A DNA stretch of 64,000 bases from Bacteroidales bacterium (GTDB taxonomy: Bacteria > Bacteroidota > Bacteroidia > Bacteroidales > WCHB1-69). Below are positions 47,979 through 57,552 of this stretch, piece after piece. The stretch lies in assembly GCA_017617445.1 (NCBI GenBank), contig JAFZWE010000015.1, forward strand, positions 1-64,000, given 5' to 3'. The stretch's first letter is position 1. Each line of letters starts with the position of its first letter. The notes beneath the pieces are model-generated. The model made no database searches. It saw only the letters and a program-made list of their open reading frames with translations, and was not told the origin of the DNA. A program made the translations under genes and the position numbers.

Positions 47979-50197
47979 TGGCATTTATCAAAAGTATCAA
48001 CGGTCGTGTGGTTTTTGTGACGGTGATAATCATCGCCCTGCTGGTCGCATGTGTGGGCGGCATGGTGAAGCTGGCTTTTTTCAAAAAGGCAAAATATACC
48101 GGCGACAAGGAGATATACCCGTATTATACCAAGGAGCAGTTCGATACCCTTCCGTCGAAACTTACCCGCAACTGTGTGTTGGAATACTACTCCACCCCCT
48201 CCCGTGGGGTGATTTATGACGACCAGGGTCGCCCGCTGGTGTCCAATGTGCGGGTCTATCCCGTCGGCATTGACGGAAGAAACTTTGACCTGAACCACAA
48301 ATATTTTGCGGAAAACTCACCCTATCTTGACACGCTGATTTCTGATCTTGCACAGAAATTCTACAATCACTTTTCCACTCGCTATTCGCTGAAGGTTGAG
48401 GATTACAAGAAAAAGTTCACCACTGCCTTGAAGCAGAAAAGAAGAGTCCAGATTTTCAGTGAGGAAGATGTACAGAAAAGAGAGAAGATGGTGATGGAAA
48501 GGGATGTGGATTTTATTAAAAGTCTTCCGGTGCTTTCAAAAACCGTAGCGGAAAAAGACCGGGGCAGGTACGGGTTGGCCGGACAGGAAAAGATCTATTT
48601 CCCCAACATGCTGGATTTGGGCTCACAGAAAGTCAGTGTGCGCCTCCATCCGTACGGCGACATCGGCAGTCGTATTTTGGGCAGTGTGGAGAACAAGAAC
48701 GGCATTGACGGCTGTGCGATGTTCAATCCGATTCTGTCGGGGAAGGCAGGCATGATGCGCCAGCTGTATGTGGATGGCGTGTCTGTTCCCTTGCAGATGG
48801 AACATCCTGTGGTGGAGGGCGGACATGTTTATACCACTCTCAATGTGGAGATGCAGAAGATTGTGCATTACGCGCTGCAGGATAAGGCGTACCAGCTTCA
48901 TCCCGACTGGGCGTGCGCCGTGGTGATGGAAACTGCCACGGGTGACATCAAAGCCATCACCAACCTTACGCTGCAAAAGGACTCCACCTATCGGGAGACC
49001 CGCAACTGCGCAATGGTATCTGAGGTGGCCGAACCGGGCTCCACGTTCAAGCTGGCTTCTCTGCTCGCCTATCTGGAACAGACCAATGGCGACACGACGC
49101 AGACGTTCCCTATCGGTGTGGTCAGCTTCCCTGTGAAAAAAAGGACAGTCATCAAGAAAGACTCGCACCCCAAGAATATGCAGGCCTCCATCAGGGAGAT
49201 TATCAAACGATCCTCCAATGTGGGTGTGGCGCAGATGATTATCAAAAATTTCCCGAAATATTCGGATTATGTGCGCAAGCTGGACTCCATGTACATCACT
49301 GTGGGTTATTCCGCCCAGATCGGCAAGCTTCCCCCAATTGCCGACCTGCGTCCTGAAACCAAGATTTTTGAGGAACAGTACTCCCGTTATTTTGGTGCGG
49401 CATTTGACATGCAGCCCATGCAAACCCTGGTTTATTACAATGCGGTGGCCAACGGCGGAAAGATGGTGCAGCCCCGCTTTGTCAAATCTTCCCGTGTGGA
49501 GGAAAAGGTGACCGAGTATCCGGTCCAGGTGATCAGGGAACAGATTGCTTCGCCCAAGACCATCGCCATTGCGCAGGAGTTTTTGCGTGCTGTGGTGGCC
49601 GAACCCGGCGGTACCGCTTACGATCGAGCTAAAAGGGTGGCGCCCAAGCTCTCTTTTGCCGGTAAAACGGGTACTCGCGATATCTACAGCCAGAAGTTGC
49701 GCGGCTACGACAAAGATCGGAATGCGGTCTCTTTCTGCGGTTATTTCCCCGCCGAAAACCCCAAGTACACCTGCATTGTGTATTTGTTCAATGTGGCGGG
49801 CGGCAGCGGCGAGGCAGTGGAGGTTTTCGCCAATATCGCCAAGCGGATCCTCTTCCCGCCGAAAGAGTTGCCCTCCAATCCCAAAGTCGTCTCTTTTCCC
49901 ACCCCAGTGCGCGCTGAGGATGCCGCACGGATGTGTGCCCGTTACTCCGTCTCCATGCCTGCTGTAACTCCTGGCAAGCTGTGCGCCACCTCCATGGAAA
50001 GTGGAAACCTCGCTATTTGTGAGCTTCCTGCCCGCGAGGATAAGCTCCCCAATGTGATGGGACTCAATGCCTCCGACGCCGTGGCTGTCTTGCGGCGCGC
50101 CGGCTATAAGGTTCGGCTGAAAGGCTTCGGCATTGTGAAAAACCAGTCTTTTGACGCTCAAAATAAAATCATCACGATTACCCTCTCACCTGGCTGA
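47978..50197 (+). CDS. ftsI: Septal penicillin-binding protein FtsI (PBP3) with C-terminal PASTA domain
   Basis: FtsI is the transpeptidase that cross-links septal peptidoglycan with FtsW. The 739-residue protein has one N-terminal membrane helix (about 10-32), a PBP dimerisation domain (about 45-280) and a transpeptidase domain with active-site EPGSTFK (Ser355, Lys358), SSN (412-414) and KTG (563-565). A single PASTA domain ends the protein (from about 690, LPNVMGLNASDAVAVLRRAGY). All catalytic motifs are present. It starts on the ftsL stop codon and precedes murE by 85 bases. Confidence 0.95.
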   Translation: MAFIKSINGRVVFVTVIIIALLVACVGGMVKLAFFKKAKYTGDKEIYPYYTKEQFDTLPSKLTRNCVLEYYSTPSRGVIYDDQGRPLVSNVRVYPVGIDGRNFDLNHKYFAENSPYLDTLISDLAQKFYNHFSTRYSLKVEDYKKKFTTALKQKRRVQIFSEEDVQKREKMVMERDVDFIKSLPVLSKTVAEKDRGRYGLAGQEKIYFPNMLDLGSQKVSVRLHPYGDIGSRILGSVENKNGIDGCAMFNPILSGKAGMMRQLYVDGVSVPLQMEHPVVEGGHVYTTLNVEMQKIVHYALQDKAYQLHPDWACAVVMETATGDIKAITNLTLQKDSTYRETRNCAMVSEVAEPGSTFKLASLLAYLEQTNGDTTQTFPIGVVSFPVKKRTVIKKDSHPKNMQASIREIIKRSSNVGVAQMIIKNFPKYSDYVRKLDSMYITVGYSAQIGKLPPIADLRPETKIFEEQYSRYFGAAFDMQPMQTLVYYNAVANGGKMVQPRFVKSSRVEEKVTEYPVQVIREQIASPKTIAIAQEFLRAVVAEPGGTAYDRAKRVAPKLSFAGKTGTRDIYSQKLRGYDKDRNAVSFCGYFPAENPKYTCIVYLFNVAGGSGEAVEVFANIAKRILFPPKELPSNPKVVSFPTPVRAEDAARMCARYSVSMPAVTPGKLCATSMESGNLAICELPAREDKLPNVMGLNASDAVAVLRRAGYKVRLKGFGIVKNQSFDAQNKIITITLSPG

Positions 50198-50282
50198 TGC
50201 CGGACTCCTCCTGTTGTTCACCTTTTGTTGTTTCCTCCCCCTTATTAACCATTAACCATTTAGAAAAACCTTTAACTGATAC

Positions 50283-51758
50283 GTGAAAGCATTATCTTTG
50301 TTGTTGAATGATGTGGATGTCCTTGAAATCGTGGGCACGACGGATGTCCAGGTTTCCGGAATCACTTTTGACTCCCGTAAGGTGTCATCGGCTGACGCTG
50401 AGCGGAATGTGGTGATGTATGTGGCCCAGAGGGGAACACAGACGGACGGACATCTGTATATTCCGCAGGCCGTAGCCGCCGGTGCTAGAGTGGTAGTGTG
50501 TGAGCAACTCCCGGCTGAACTCCAATCGGATGTGTGTTATGTGCGTGTGCAGGATGCGGACATTGCCTTGGGACGCATCGCTGCCTCTTTTTACGGACAC
50601 CCCAGCAACCAGCTGAGACTGGTCGGAATTACCGGCACCAACGGGAAAACCACGACCGTCACGCTTTTGCACCAGCTGTTCATGCAATTGGGCCATCGGA
50701 CAGGTCTCCTCTCCACCATTGTGAACAAGGTTTGCGATGAGGAGATCCCGGCAACTCATACTACACCCGATGCATTGGAAATCAATCGCTTGCTGCGCCG
50801 TATGGTGGATGATGGCTGCGAATATTGCTTCATGGAGGTGAGCTCCCACGCGGTTTGTCAGCACCGTATCGAGGGTCTCCATTTCACAGGGGGGATTTTC
50901 AGCAATATCACTCATGACCACTTGGATTTTCATAAGACTTTCGCCAATTATATTCAGGCGAAAAAGGCATTCTTTGACCATCTGCCTGCCACCGCCTTTG
51001 CCCTGGTGAATGTGGATGACAAGAACGGCCGGGTGATGGTGCAGAATACTCAGGCACGGGTGATGACCTATGGCTTTCGAGGGAATGCGGATTTCAAGGG
51101 AAAAATCATTGAAAACAGTTTTGAAGGACTCCATCTTCAGGTGAATGCCCGGGATGCGTTTTTCAGATTGTCGGGGCGCTTCAATGCCTACAACCTGCTG
51201 GCCATTTATGGTGCAGCGGTCCTTTTGGGGGAGAATGTGGATGATGTCTTGTTGAAAATGAGCGCTTTGGGGGCAGCAGAAGGCAGATTCCACGTTATTC
51301 GCAATGGTCAAGGGGGTGTGGCCATTATTGACTATGCGCATACGCCCGATGCCTTGAAAAATGTGCTCTCCACCGTGCGGGACATTACCAGTCCGGAAGA
51401 GGAGGTGCTGACGGTGGTGGGCTGTGGAGGCAACCGGGATGCACTGAAACGCCCGGTGATGGCGGAAATCGCCTGCGAGTATAGCAGTCGTGTCATCCTC
51501 ACTTCCGACAATCCCAGATGGGAGAATCCGGATGAGATCCTCCATCAGATGGAGGCGGGAGTGCCGGAAAATTTCCGTGAACAGGTGCTTGTGATTGAAA
51601 ACCGCCGTGAGGCCATCAAGACCGCTTGCATGATGATGGCCAAGCATGGGGTGGTTCTCATCGCCGGCAAGGGGCATGAGAAATACCAGGATATACAAGG
51701 AGTAAAACACCATTTTGACGATAGTGAAGAGGTGCTGAAAAATTGGAAATTGAATTAA
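50283..51758 (+). CDS. murE: MurE, UDP-MurNAc-tripeptide ligase, probably adding meso-diaminopimelate
   Basis: MurE adds the third residue to the peptidoglycan stem peptide in the cytoplasm. The 491-residue protein starts at a GTG; an in-frame stop 4 bases upstream excludes an earlier start. The ATP loop GTNGKTTT is at 118-125. The DNPR motif at 409-412 is the signature of enzymes that accept meso-diaminopimelate, so the cell wall is predicted to be DAP-type. Other Mur ligase motifs (HVTDHLDFH-like [17 protein letters not shown]) are seen. It contrasts with the broken MurD-like gene two positions downstream. Confidence 0.95.
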   Translation: MKALSLLLNDVDVLEIVGTTDVQVSGITFDSRKVSSADAERNVVMYVAQRGTQTDGHLYIPQAVAAGARVVVCEQLPAELQSDVCYVRVQDADIALGRIAASFYGHPSNQLRLVGITGTNGKTTTVTLLHQLFMQLGHRTGLLSTIVNKVCDEEIPATHTTPDALEINRLLRRMVDDGCEYCFMEVSSHAVCQHRIEGLHFTGGIFSNITHDHLDFHKTFANYIQAKKAFFDHLPATAFALVNVDDKNGRVMVQNTQARVMTYGFRGNADFKGKIIENSFEGLHLQVNARDAFFRLSGRFNAYNLLAIYGAAVLLGENVDDVLLKMSALGAAEGRFHVIRNGQGGVAIIDYAHTPDALKNVLSTVRDITSPEEEVLTVVGCGGNRDALKRPVMAEIACEYSSRVILTSDNPRWENPDEILHQMEAGVPENFREQVLVIENRREAIKTACMMMAKHGVVLIAGKGHEKYQDIQGVKHHFDDSEEVLKNWKLN

Positions 51759-51771
51759 AAAACATAGAATT

Positions 51772-53064
51772 ATGTTGTGTTATCTTTTTGATTGGCTGAA
51801 AGATTTGAATTTCCCGGGGGCGCAGGTGTTCCATTACATTTCGTTCCGGGCAGCTTTGGCTGTGGTCTTATCTTTGTTTATTTCAATGATTTTCGGTAGA
51901 AAAATCATTGGTTATTTGAAAAAACGACAGATTGGAGAGAGTGTCCGTGATTTGGGTTTGGAGGGGCAGAAGGAAAAGGCAGGAACTCCCACCATGGGCG
52001 GGTTTATCATTATTCTGTCCATCGTGATTCCTGTACTGTTGTTGAACCGTCTGGAGAATATTTACATTATCTTGATGCTTTTCACTACGTTGTGGCTCGG
52101 AATGCTCGGATTCATTGATGATTACATTAAGGTTTTTAAGAAAAACAAAGAAGGTCTGTCTCCCAGAATGAAGATGTTGGGGCAGGTTGTTTTAGGATTG
52201 GTGGTGGCCGTGGTGATGTATTTCCATCCTGCTGCGGTCATTCAGGATGTGGGCACGCTCCGTTCCGCCAATGTCACTTCGGAGGATATTTTGAAAATGA
52301 GTGATGGCAGTGCCAACGCCGTGGTGAAGTCGCCGGAACAGCTGGAGGCTTCCGCTCCCGCTACGAAGGCTCCTCCTGCGGTGCACTCTACCAAAACCAC
52401 TATCCCGTTTGTCAAAAATAATGAGTTTGACTACGCCTGGTTCACCCGTTGGATGGGTGATGAGAAGGGCACTTGGTCATTTCTCTTTTACATCCCGATT
52501 GTGATTTTCATCATTGTGGCGGTCTCCAACGGAGCGAATCTGACGGATGGTCTGGATGGATTGGCGGCGGGCACATCTGCGCCCATTGCCGTCGGATTGG
52601 CGATTTTGGCGTATGTTTCCGGTAATGCTATTTTTGCCAATTACTTGAATATTATGTATATACCAAATATAGGAGAGTTGGTGGTCTTCATTTCCGCCCT
52701 TGTGGGTGCCTGCATTGGTTTTTATTGGTGGAACTGCTATCCGGCACAGGTGTTCATGGGGGATACCGGCAGCCTGATGCTGGGCGGTGTGATTGCCGTT
52801 TTGTGCGTCATCATTCGGAAGGAATTGCTGATTCCGCTGTTGTGCGGTGTGTTCCTTATCCAGAGCCTTTCTGTGATTATGCAGGTTTCCTATTTCAAAT
52901 ATACACGAAAAAAATATGGAGAAGGGCGTCGTATTCTGCTGATGTCCCCGCTTCATCACCATTACCAGAAAAAAGGCCTGCATGAGGCCAAAATAGTACA
53001 AAGATTTGTCGTAGTCAGCATTATGCTGGTTGTGTTAACCCTTATAACCCTTAAACTTAGATAG
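51772..53064 (+). CDS. mraY: MraY, phospho-MurNAc-pentapeptide translocase
   Basis: MraY transfers phospho-MurNAc-pentapeptide to undecaprenyl phosphate, giving lipid I. The 430-residue multi-spanning membrane protein has the conserved GTPTMGG (residues about 70-76), the aspartate pair in [21 protein letters not shown], the [12 protein letters not shown] block and the C-terminal HHHYQKKG. A loop of about 60 residues (about 155-215, rich in Ala, Ser and Thr) before the NLTDGLDG region is usual for Bacteroidota MraY. It ends 2 bases before the MurD-like remnant. Confidence 0.95.
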   Translation: MLCYLFDWLKDLNFPGAQVFHYISFRAALAVVLSLFISMIFGRKIIGYLKKRQIGESVRDLGLEGQKEKAGTPTMGGFIIILSIVIPVLLLNRLENIYIILMLFTTLWLGMLGFIDDYIKVFKKNKEGLSPRMKMLGQVVLGLVVAVVMYFHPAAVIQDVGTLRSANVTSEDILKMSDGSANAVVKSPEQLEASAPATKAPPAVHSTKTTIPFVKNNEFDYAWFTRWMGDEKGTWSFLFYIPIVIFIIVAVSNGANLTDGLDGLAAGTSAPIAVGLAILAYVSGNAIFANYLNIMYIPNIGELVVFISALVGACIGFYWWNCYPAQVFMGDTGSLMLGGVIAVLCVIIRKELLIPLLCGVFLIQSLSVIMQVSYFKYTRKKYGEGRRILLMSPLHHHYQKKGLHEAKIVQRFVVVSIMLVVLTLITLKLR

Positions 53065-53066
53065 TT

Positions 53067-53612
53067 ATGTCAAAGATGAGAAACAGTGTAAAAGGAGAGT
53101 ATGGTGTGGGTTATGCCATGGGCTCTTCTGAAATCAGAAATTTTCAGGAACTGCTTGACCTTCGTTCCCAACAGGTTTCGGACAATGTGAAAACATCAAG
53201 CGAGCGTGAGCATCGTTTGGAGTTCGTCAAAACGTTCCGTGATGTGGATTTTGTCAATGATGCTGCATCTGTGAGCGAGAATTCTATTTACATGGCCATG
53301 TCCAGTCTTACCAAGAATGCGGTCTGGATCACTTCATTCCAAAACTGGGATTCCATCGGAGTGGGTACATTGGAGAAGATTGTCCAGCGGGTGGACGCCA
53401 TCATTTTTTATGGTGAAGAAGAGGAACAGGCTCGTGATTTTTCAGAAAAGCTGAATGTGCATTTCGCTTGCAGCGATGATTTGGAAACAGCTGTCAGGAT
53501 GGCTTTCTATACTGCCACCCAGAGACATGTCGTGTTGTTTTCGCCTGGAACACCCACCGATGACATCGCTCTAAGAGGGCAGGCTTTCAAATGTGCAGTA
53601 GCCCAGTTGTAA
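53067..53612 (+). CDS. MurD C-terminal-domain-like protein lacking the ATP-binding domains
   Basis: The 181-residue protein occupies exactly the murD position, 2 bases after mraY and 1 base before ftsW. From residue 48 it lines up, from memory of the family, with domain 3 of MurD: EHRLEFV (48-54), DFVNDAASVSENS (61-73) against the usual xxINDSKATNxxS, TLEKIVQRVDAIIFYG (101-116), a DLETAVRMAFYTA helix (138-150), VVLFSP (155-160) and a RGQAF-type end (170-174). The UDP-binding and ATP-binding domains are absent; there is no room for them. Residues that bind D-Glu and phosphate in MurD (Lys and Thr of NDSKATN, Lys of the GGxxK loop, the CASFDLF segment) are replaced. The frame is intact and tightly coupled, so it is probably expressed, not decaying. 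A MurD activity must be encoded elsewhere. Confidence 0.8.
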   Translation: MSKMRNSVKGEYGVGYAMGSSEIRNFQELLDLRSQQVSDNVKTSSEREHRLEFVKTFRDVDFVNDAASVSENSIYMAMSSLTKNAVWITSFQNWDSIGVGTLEKIVQRVDAIIFYGEEEEQARDFSEKLNVHFACSDDLETAVRMAFYTATQRHVVLFSPGTPTDDIALRGQAFKCAVAQL

Positions 53613-53613
53613 T

Positions 53614-54771
53614 ATGAATTGGAAATTGTCATTCCCGAAGCGTAAGTTTTATCACACCATCTATGTGGTGCTGGTTTTGCTGTGCTTCATCTCCCTGTTC
53701 GCCTCGTACAGTCTGACCGGCGAGATTTGGAGTACGCTCCTTGAATGGGGCTTGGGGCTGTTGATTGTTTTGTTGACACAGAAAATCAATTACAAGCGTT
53801 TGAACAAGGGGGCATCCTTTTTCCTGCTGGCATCGTTTGTATTGCTCATTGTCACTGTCATTTTCGGCAGTGGTGGTGGCGGAAGAAGTCTGACGGTGGG
53901 AGGACATGCCATACAGACATTTTACATTGTAACGGTTGGCGTGATTTTTTACTTGTGCACCTCTTTGGCCAGGAAGTTGATGAGGCAGGAACAGATCAGC
54001 CGGGGGGATGCCATCGGACTGATGGTGTTGATTTCCATCTTTTGCGGACTGATGGCTTTAAGGAATCTTTCCATGGCTATCCTGCTGTTTGTTACGGCTG
54101 TATCGCTGCTTTATGTGGCTGGTGTGAACCTCAGGTATATCGGCATTTATTTTGTCATCATAATTGTGGCAGGCGCCGCATACTTGTGGCATGGTTCTGT
54201 AAAGGAGTCGCGACGACTGGCGGATGCCACCACGACGGAAGAGAGCAAGGACCGTGGCTCCACCGCTTTCAACCGTGTCAAATATTGGGCTACGGGGGAG
54301 AGCGATTCTGAGGGATATGGTCGCCAAATGACCTTGGCACGCACGGCAGTGGCCCGCTCCTCCCATTGGCCACAGCCTGGCAAAGGGTTGATTAAGAATA
54401 AAATGGCAGAAGGAGAAAACGACTTTGTCTTTTCTTTGATTTGCGAGGAACTTTCGGTATGGGTGGCCTTCTTCATTGTGCTTACCTATATTATATTGTT
54501 TTACAATGCTACCTTTGTGGCTAGAAAGGCCAAGGGAAATTTTGTCAAATTTTTCTCCCTGTCAATAGGTATTCTAATTGCTACACAGGCTTTTATTCAT
54601 ATAGGAACCAATGTAAATCTGATTCCTGCCACCGGACAGACCCTGCCGTTCATCAGCCGCGGACTGACCTCCCTGTTGGTGACATTCGGCTTGGTGGGGA
54701 TGTTGATCAATATGGCCCGGCAAGTGGAAAGCAAGGCTGATCCGGATGATCAGGATTTGATGCTGGAATAA
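53614..54771 (+). CDS. ftsW: FtsW-like SEDS glycosyltransferase
   Basis: FtsW polymerises lipid II at the septum with FtsI. The 385-residue protein has about ten membrane segments, the large periplasmic loop (about 195-270) with QPGKG followed by ENDFVFSLICEE (268-279), and the C-terminal TGQTLPFISRG block (about 345-358). The region that usually reads PSE after the GARRW motif is diverged here: GGGRSLTVGGHAIQTFYI (88-105). Whether this is normal for the lineage cannot be decided by eye. It is the last dcw-type gene; the next gene encodes a secreted protease. Confidence 0.9.
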   Translation: MNWKLSFPKRKFYHTIYVVLVLLCFISLFASYSLTGEIWSTLLEWGLGLLIVLLTQKINYKRLNKGASFFLLASFVLLIVTVIFGSGGGGRSLTVGGHAIQTFYIVTVGVIFYLCTSLARKLMRQEQISRGDAIGLMVLISIFCGLMALRNLSMAILLFVTAVSLLYVAGVNLRYIGIYFVIIIVAGAAYLWHGSVKESRRLADATTTEESKDRGSTAFNRVKYWATGESDSEGYGRQMTLARTAVARSSHWPQPGKGLIKNKMAEGENDFVFSLICEELSVWVAFFIVLTYIILFYNATFVARKAKGNFVKFFSLSIGILIATQAFIHIGTNVNLIPATGQTLPFISRGLTSLLVTFGLVGMLINMARQVESKADPDDQDLMLE

Positions 54772-54780
54772 TTTTTTAAA

Positions 54781-56610
54781 ATGAAAAGATTGTTTGTTTT
54801 TGTGTGTGCAGCTCTCTTATATGGCTTCACACAGGCTGCCTATCTTGTAAATGTGCCTCGAACATTTGTCCAACCTAACGGTGATACGCTCCATTGTTTT
54901 GCCACAGGAGATGAGTTTTATCATTATTTACATGATGCAGAAGGTTTTACTATTGTAAAAAATGTGCAAACGGGATATTTTGTTTATGCGGATTTGGACG
55001 AAGACAGGCTGGTTCCCACCCCATGGATTCCCGGTCGTGACAACCCCGCCGCCGCAGGCCTGCGCCCTCATCTCAACATTTCTGCCGCCACCTGGCAGGA
55101 CAAAAGAGCCAGATTCCTGTCTGCTGTGCCACCGCGTAATAGCCAACCCGTCCGGTACAATCAGGGAACACTCCATAATTTGGTGGTCTTTATCCGTTTT
55201 TCCGACGATGCGGAATTTTCCCAACCCTTGAGCCAGGTGGATGCCATGTTCAATGACTCCTCATCAACGGAAGCCAATTCAATGTACAACTATTTCAAAC
55301 ATACTTCATATCAGCAGTTGCATATCATCTCCCATTTTTTCCCTGCACCCAATGGGGATGTGGTTGTCTCTTACCAGGATGCTCATCCCAGAGCCTATTA
55401 CTTGAAGAGAAGTGCCGACAATCCGGAGGGGTATGAGGAGTCTGACGATGATTTTGAAAGGACACAGCGTGAGCATGAGCTGCTGGCCAACGCGACCCGC
55501 TTTGTGTCCAACCAGATTCCCGCCAATCTCAATTGGGATTTTAACTCGGACGGATATCTGGACAACATCTGCTTTGTGGTCAAAGGGGATGTGGCCGATT
55601 GGAGTGACCTGCTCTGGCCTCATCGTTGGGCGCTCTATACGGAAGAGGTCTATATCCATAATCTCCGCGTGTGGGACTATAATTTCCAATTGTCGGACAA
55701 TGTGTGGTACTTTTCCAATTCCACCCTCTGCCATGAGATGACACACACCTTGGGAGCGCCTGACCTCTATCACTATTCCGACTCCACCGGGATGAATCCC
55801 GTGGGGGATTGGGACCTGATGGCTACTACAGCTAATGTGCCGCAACAACCCGGTGCCTACATGAAATATTTTTACATGAATTGGCTGGAAGATCTTCCGC
55901 TTATCACGGAAACAGGCAGATACACCCTTTACCCTTTGGGCGGAAATTTGCGTCAAAATCTCGCTTACAAAATTGAGTCGGAAAATCCGGATGAGTTTTT
56001 TGTGCTGGAATACAGGAGTCAGAATAACTATTTTGACAGATTTGTGCCCGGTACTGGAATCTTGGTTTACAGAATCAACTCCGCTTTTGAAGGGCTTGGA
56101 AATGCGCAGTGGGACGGCATGGACCAGCTGGATGAGGTGTATGTGTACCGTCCAGGCGGCACGCTCACCGACAACGGGCAGATCTATGGGGCTGCTTTCA
56201 CGCAAATGTTTGACCATACGGAATTTGACTATACCACCAATCCACGGCCTTTTCTGTCAGATGGTTATGTGAGCACGTTGCACATTGCTGGTGTGCATGT
56301 TTATACCGACAGTGCCACATTCTGGTATCTGCGGCCCGGAGATACCTTGCCTGTCGGGATGGTGGAGAATCTGGAGACGGTGTGGACCCTCTATCCCAAC
56401 CCTGCCACCAGCAACTTCAAGATGGAAGGAGTTGAACTTTCACAACTTTCCTCTGTGACACTGTATGATGCCATGGGTCGCAAAATAAGGGAATGGGAAA
56501 ATTTGTTCCAGAATGATTTCAGTGTGAATGGCTGCCTGCCCGGTATCTATTTTGTCAGGGCTTTTTTCAGGGACGGCCGATCGTCTATTCAAAAGCTGGT
56601 GCTTCAGTAG
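54781..56610 (+). CDS. T9SS-secreted M6 family metalloprotease
   Basis: The 609-residue protein starts with a signal peptide (MKRLFVFVCAALLYGFTQA). A short propeptide-like region is followed by an M6 (immune inhibitor A-like) zinc protease domain with HEMTH (318-322) and the downstream Gly and Asp of HExxHxxGxxD (325, 328), plus the SDSTGMNPVGDWDLM segment that corresponds to the Met-turn. The last 80 residues form a T9SS type A sorting domain (WTLYPNPATSNFKME...LYDAMGRKI...GIYFVRAF). It is likely secreted to the surface or medium. It lies 9 bases behind ftsW, where murG usually sits, and converges with the anti-sigma-like gene. Confidence 0.9.
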   Translation: MKRLFVFVCAALLYGFTQAAYLVNVPRTFVQPNGDTLHCFATGDEFYHYLHDAEGFTIVKNVQTGYFVYADLDEDRLVPTPWIPGRDNPAAAGLRPHLNISAATWQDKRARFLSAVPPRNSQPVRYNQGTLHNLVVFIRFSDDAEFSQPLSQVDAMFNDSSSTEANSMYNYFKHTSYQQLHIISHFFPAPNGDVVVSYQDAHPRAYYLKRSADNPEGYEESDDDFERTQREHELLANATRFVSNQIPANLNWDFNSDGYLDNICFVVKGDVADWSDLLWPHRWALYTEEVYIHNLRVWDYNFQLSDNVWYFSNSTLCHEMTHTLGAPDLYHYSDSTGMNPVGDWDLMATTANVPQQPGAYMKYFYMNWLEDLPLITETGRYTLYPLGGNLRQNLAYKIESENPDEFFVLEYRSQNNYFDRFVPGTGILVYRINSAFEGLGNAQWDGMDQLDEVYVYRPGGTLTDNGQIYGAAFTQMFDHTEFDYTTNPRPFLSDGYVSTLHIAGVHVYTDSATFWYLRPGDTLPVGMVENLETVWTLYPNPATSNFKMEGVELSQLSSVTLYDAMGRKIREWENLFQNDFSVNGCLPGIYFVRAFFRDGRSSIQKLVLQ

Positions 56611-56612
56611 CT

Positions 56613-57533
56613 TTATCTGATGAGGGTAAGGGTTCCGCTGCGCGTTTCTCCGATGCCGTGGATGGTGTAGTAGAATTGGTATAAGTAGGTGCCTTCGGGG
56701 AGGTTGGCGCCGTCCCAGTTGTTTTGATATTGGGTGGTTTGGAAAACAATGTTTCCACTTTTATTTCTGATAATCAGCTTGCTTTGATCACAATGTTCAA
56801 TGCCGCTGATGACGAGAAAGTCGTTGTACCCATCTCCATTGGGGGTGATGACGTTGGGTATGGTGATTTGCACTGGGTGCGAGAGGTTGAGGTCTGAATT
56901 GTCGCGGTCAGCCAACACAGGATCGTTTTCAATGCTTGTAGTTGAGGAAACTGGTGTGTTGGAGGGAAGAGCGGGGGCGGTATGGGTGTTGTTTGGAGTG
57001 GGGGTGGTAGTGGAAGGAGTGGTGTGGGAGGCAGTGGAGGGAGAGGAGATGGTGGAAGTGGGGGCAGAGGTTGGTGTGTATGTTGGGCTAGGTGATACTG
57101 GTGTTGTGGATAGGGAGGTGGGAGTGGTGGAGAATGTGGAGGGGGTGGATGAGGTTGTGGTGGAGAGAGTATTGGGAGCTGTGGAGGTGGGAGTGGGTGA
57201 AGGGGTGACAATGGAGGTGGTGGTTTCGGGCATGGGGATGGTGTCAGCGGGTGTGGATGTGGGGGAGGGGAGGGAGTTTTGTGTGAGGGAGGGGGTGGGG
57301 GCAGGGGTGGGCTGTGAGAGGATTACAGCCAGTGTGATGCTGGTAGCCACGATGGCGGTGGATGCAATGCCGATGGCGATTTTTGCTCCGGTGCTGAGGG
57401 CGGCGTGAGCGGCAGAGGTCCCTGCTCCTGCTGAAGCGCCTGCGGCAATGCGGCTCTCAATGGCCTGCCAGCAGTGCTCTGAAGGCTGTACCTCAATGTT
57501 TCCCAGTAAATTTTGCAGTTCTTGTTCGGTCAT
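56613..57533 (-). CDS. Membrane anti-sigma-like protein with periplasmic T9SS type B (CHU_C) domain
   Basis: The 306-residue protein has a short cytoplasmic part (about 1-48, EQELQNLLGNIEVQPSEHCW) without a signal peptide, one membrane helix (about 50-73, KIAIGIASTAIVATSITLAV), a Pro/Ser/Thr-rich linker (about 74-200) and a C-terminal CHU_C domain (225-306) with IPNVITPNGDGYNDF and the ending SGTLTLIR, nearly the same ending as the giant adhesin. The gene is 19 bases behind an ECF sigma factor gene, the usual place of the cognate anti-sigma factor. The inference is an inner-membrane regulator whose outer end is a T9SS-type domain. The classical anti-sigma zinc motif HxxxCxxC is not seen. Confidence 0.8.
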   Translation of the reverse strand: MTEQELQNLLGNIEVQPSEHCWQAIESRIAAGASAGAGTSAAHAALSTGAKIAIGIASTAIVATSITLAVILSQPTPAPTPSLTQNSLPSPTSTPADTIPMPETTTSIVTPSPTPTSTAPNTLSTTTSSTPSTFSTTPTSLSTTPVSPSPTYTPTSAPTSTISSPSTASHTTPSTTTPTPNNTHTAPALPSNTPVSSTTSIENDPVLADRDNSDLNLSHPVQITIPNVITPNGDGYNDFLVISGIEHCDQSKLIIRNKSGNIVFQTTQYQNNWDGANLPEGTYLYQFYYTIHGIGETRSGTLTLIR

Positions 57534-57552
57534 TTCTTTCCCATTTTTGGTT

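Noticed and set aside
48623..50161. Minus-strand frame of 512 codons opposite ftsI
   Set aside because: ftsI has all three penicillin-binding motifs in frame; the opposite strand shows none of any family.
56800..57408. Val/Gly/Glu-rich plus-strand frame opposite the anti-sigma-like gene
   Set aside because: It mirrors the low-complexity Pro/Ser/Thr linker. The minus-strand frame contains the membrane helix and CHU_C domain, so only that one is real.
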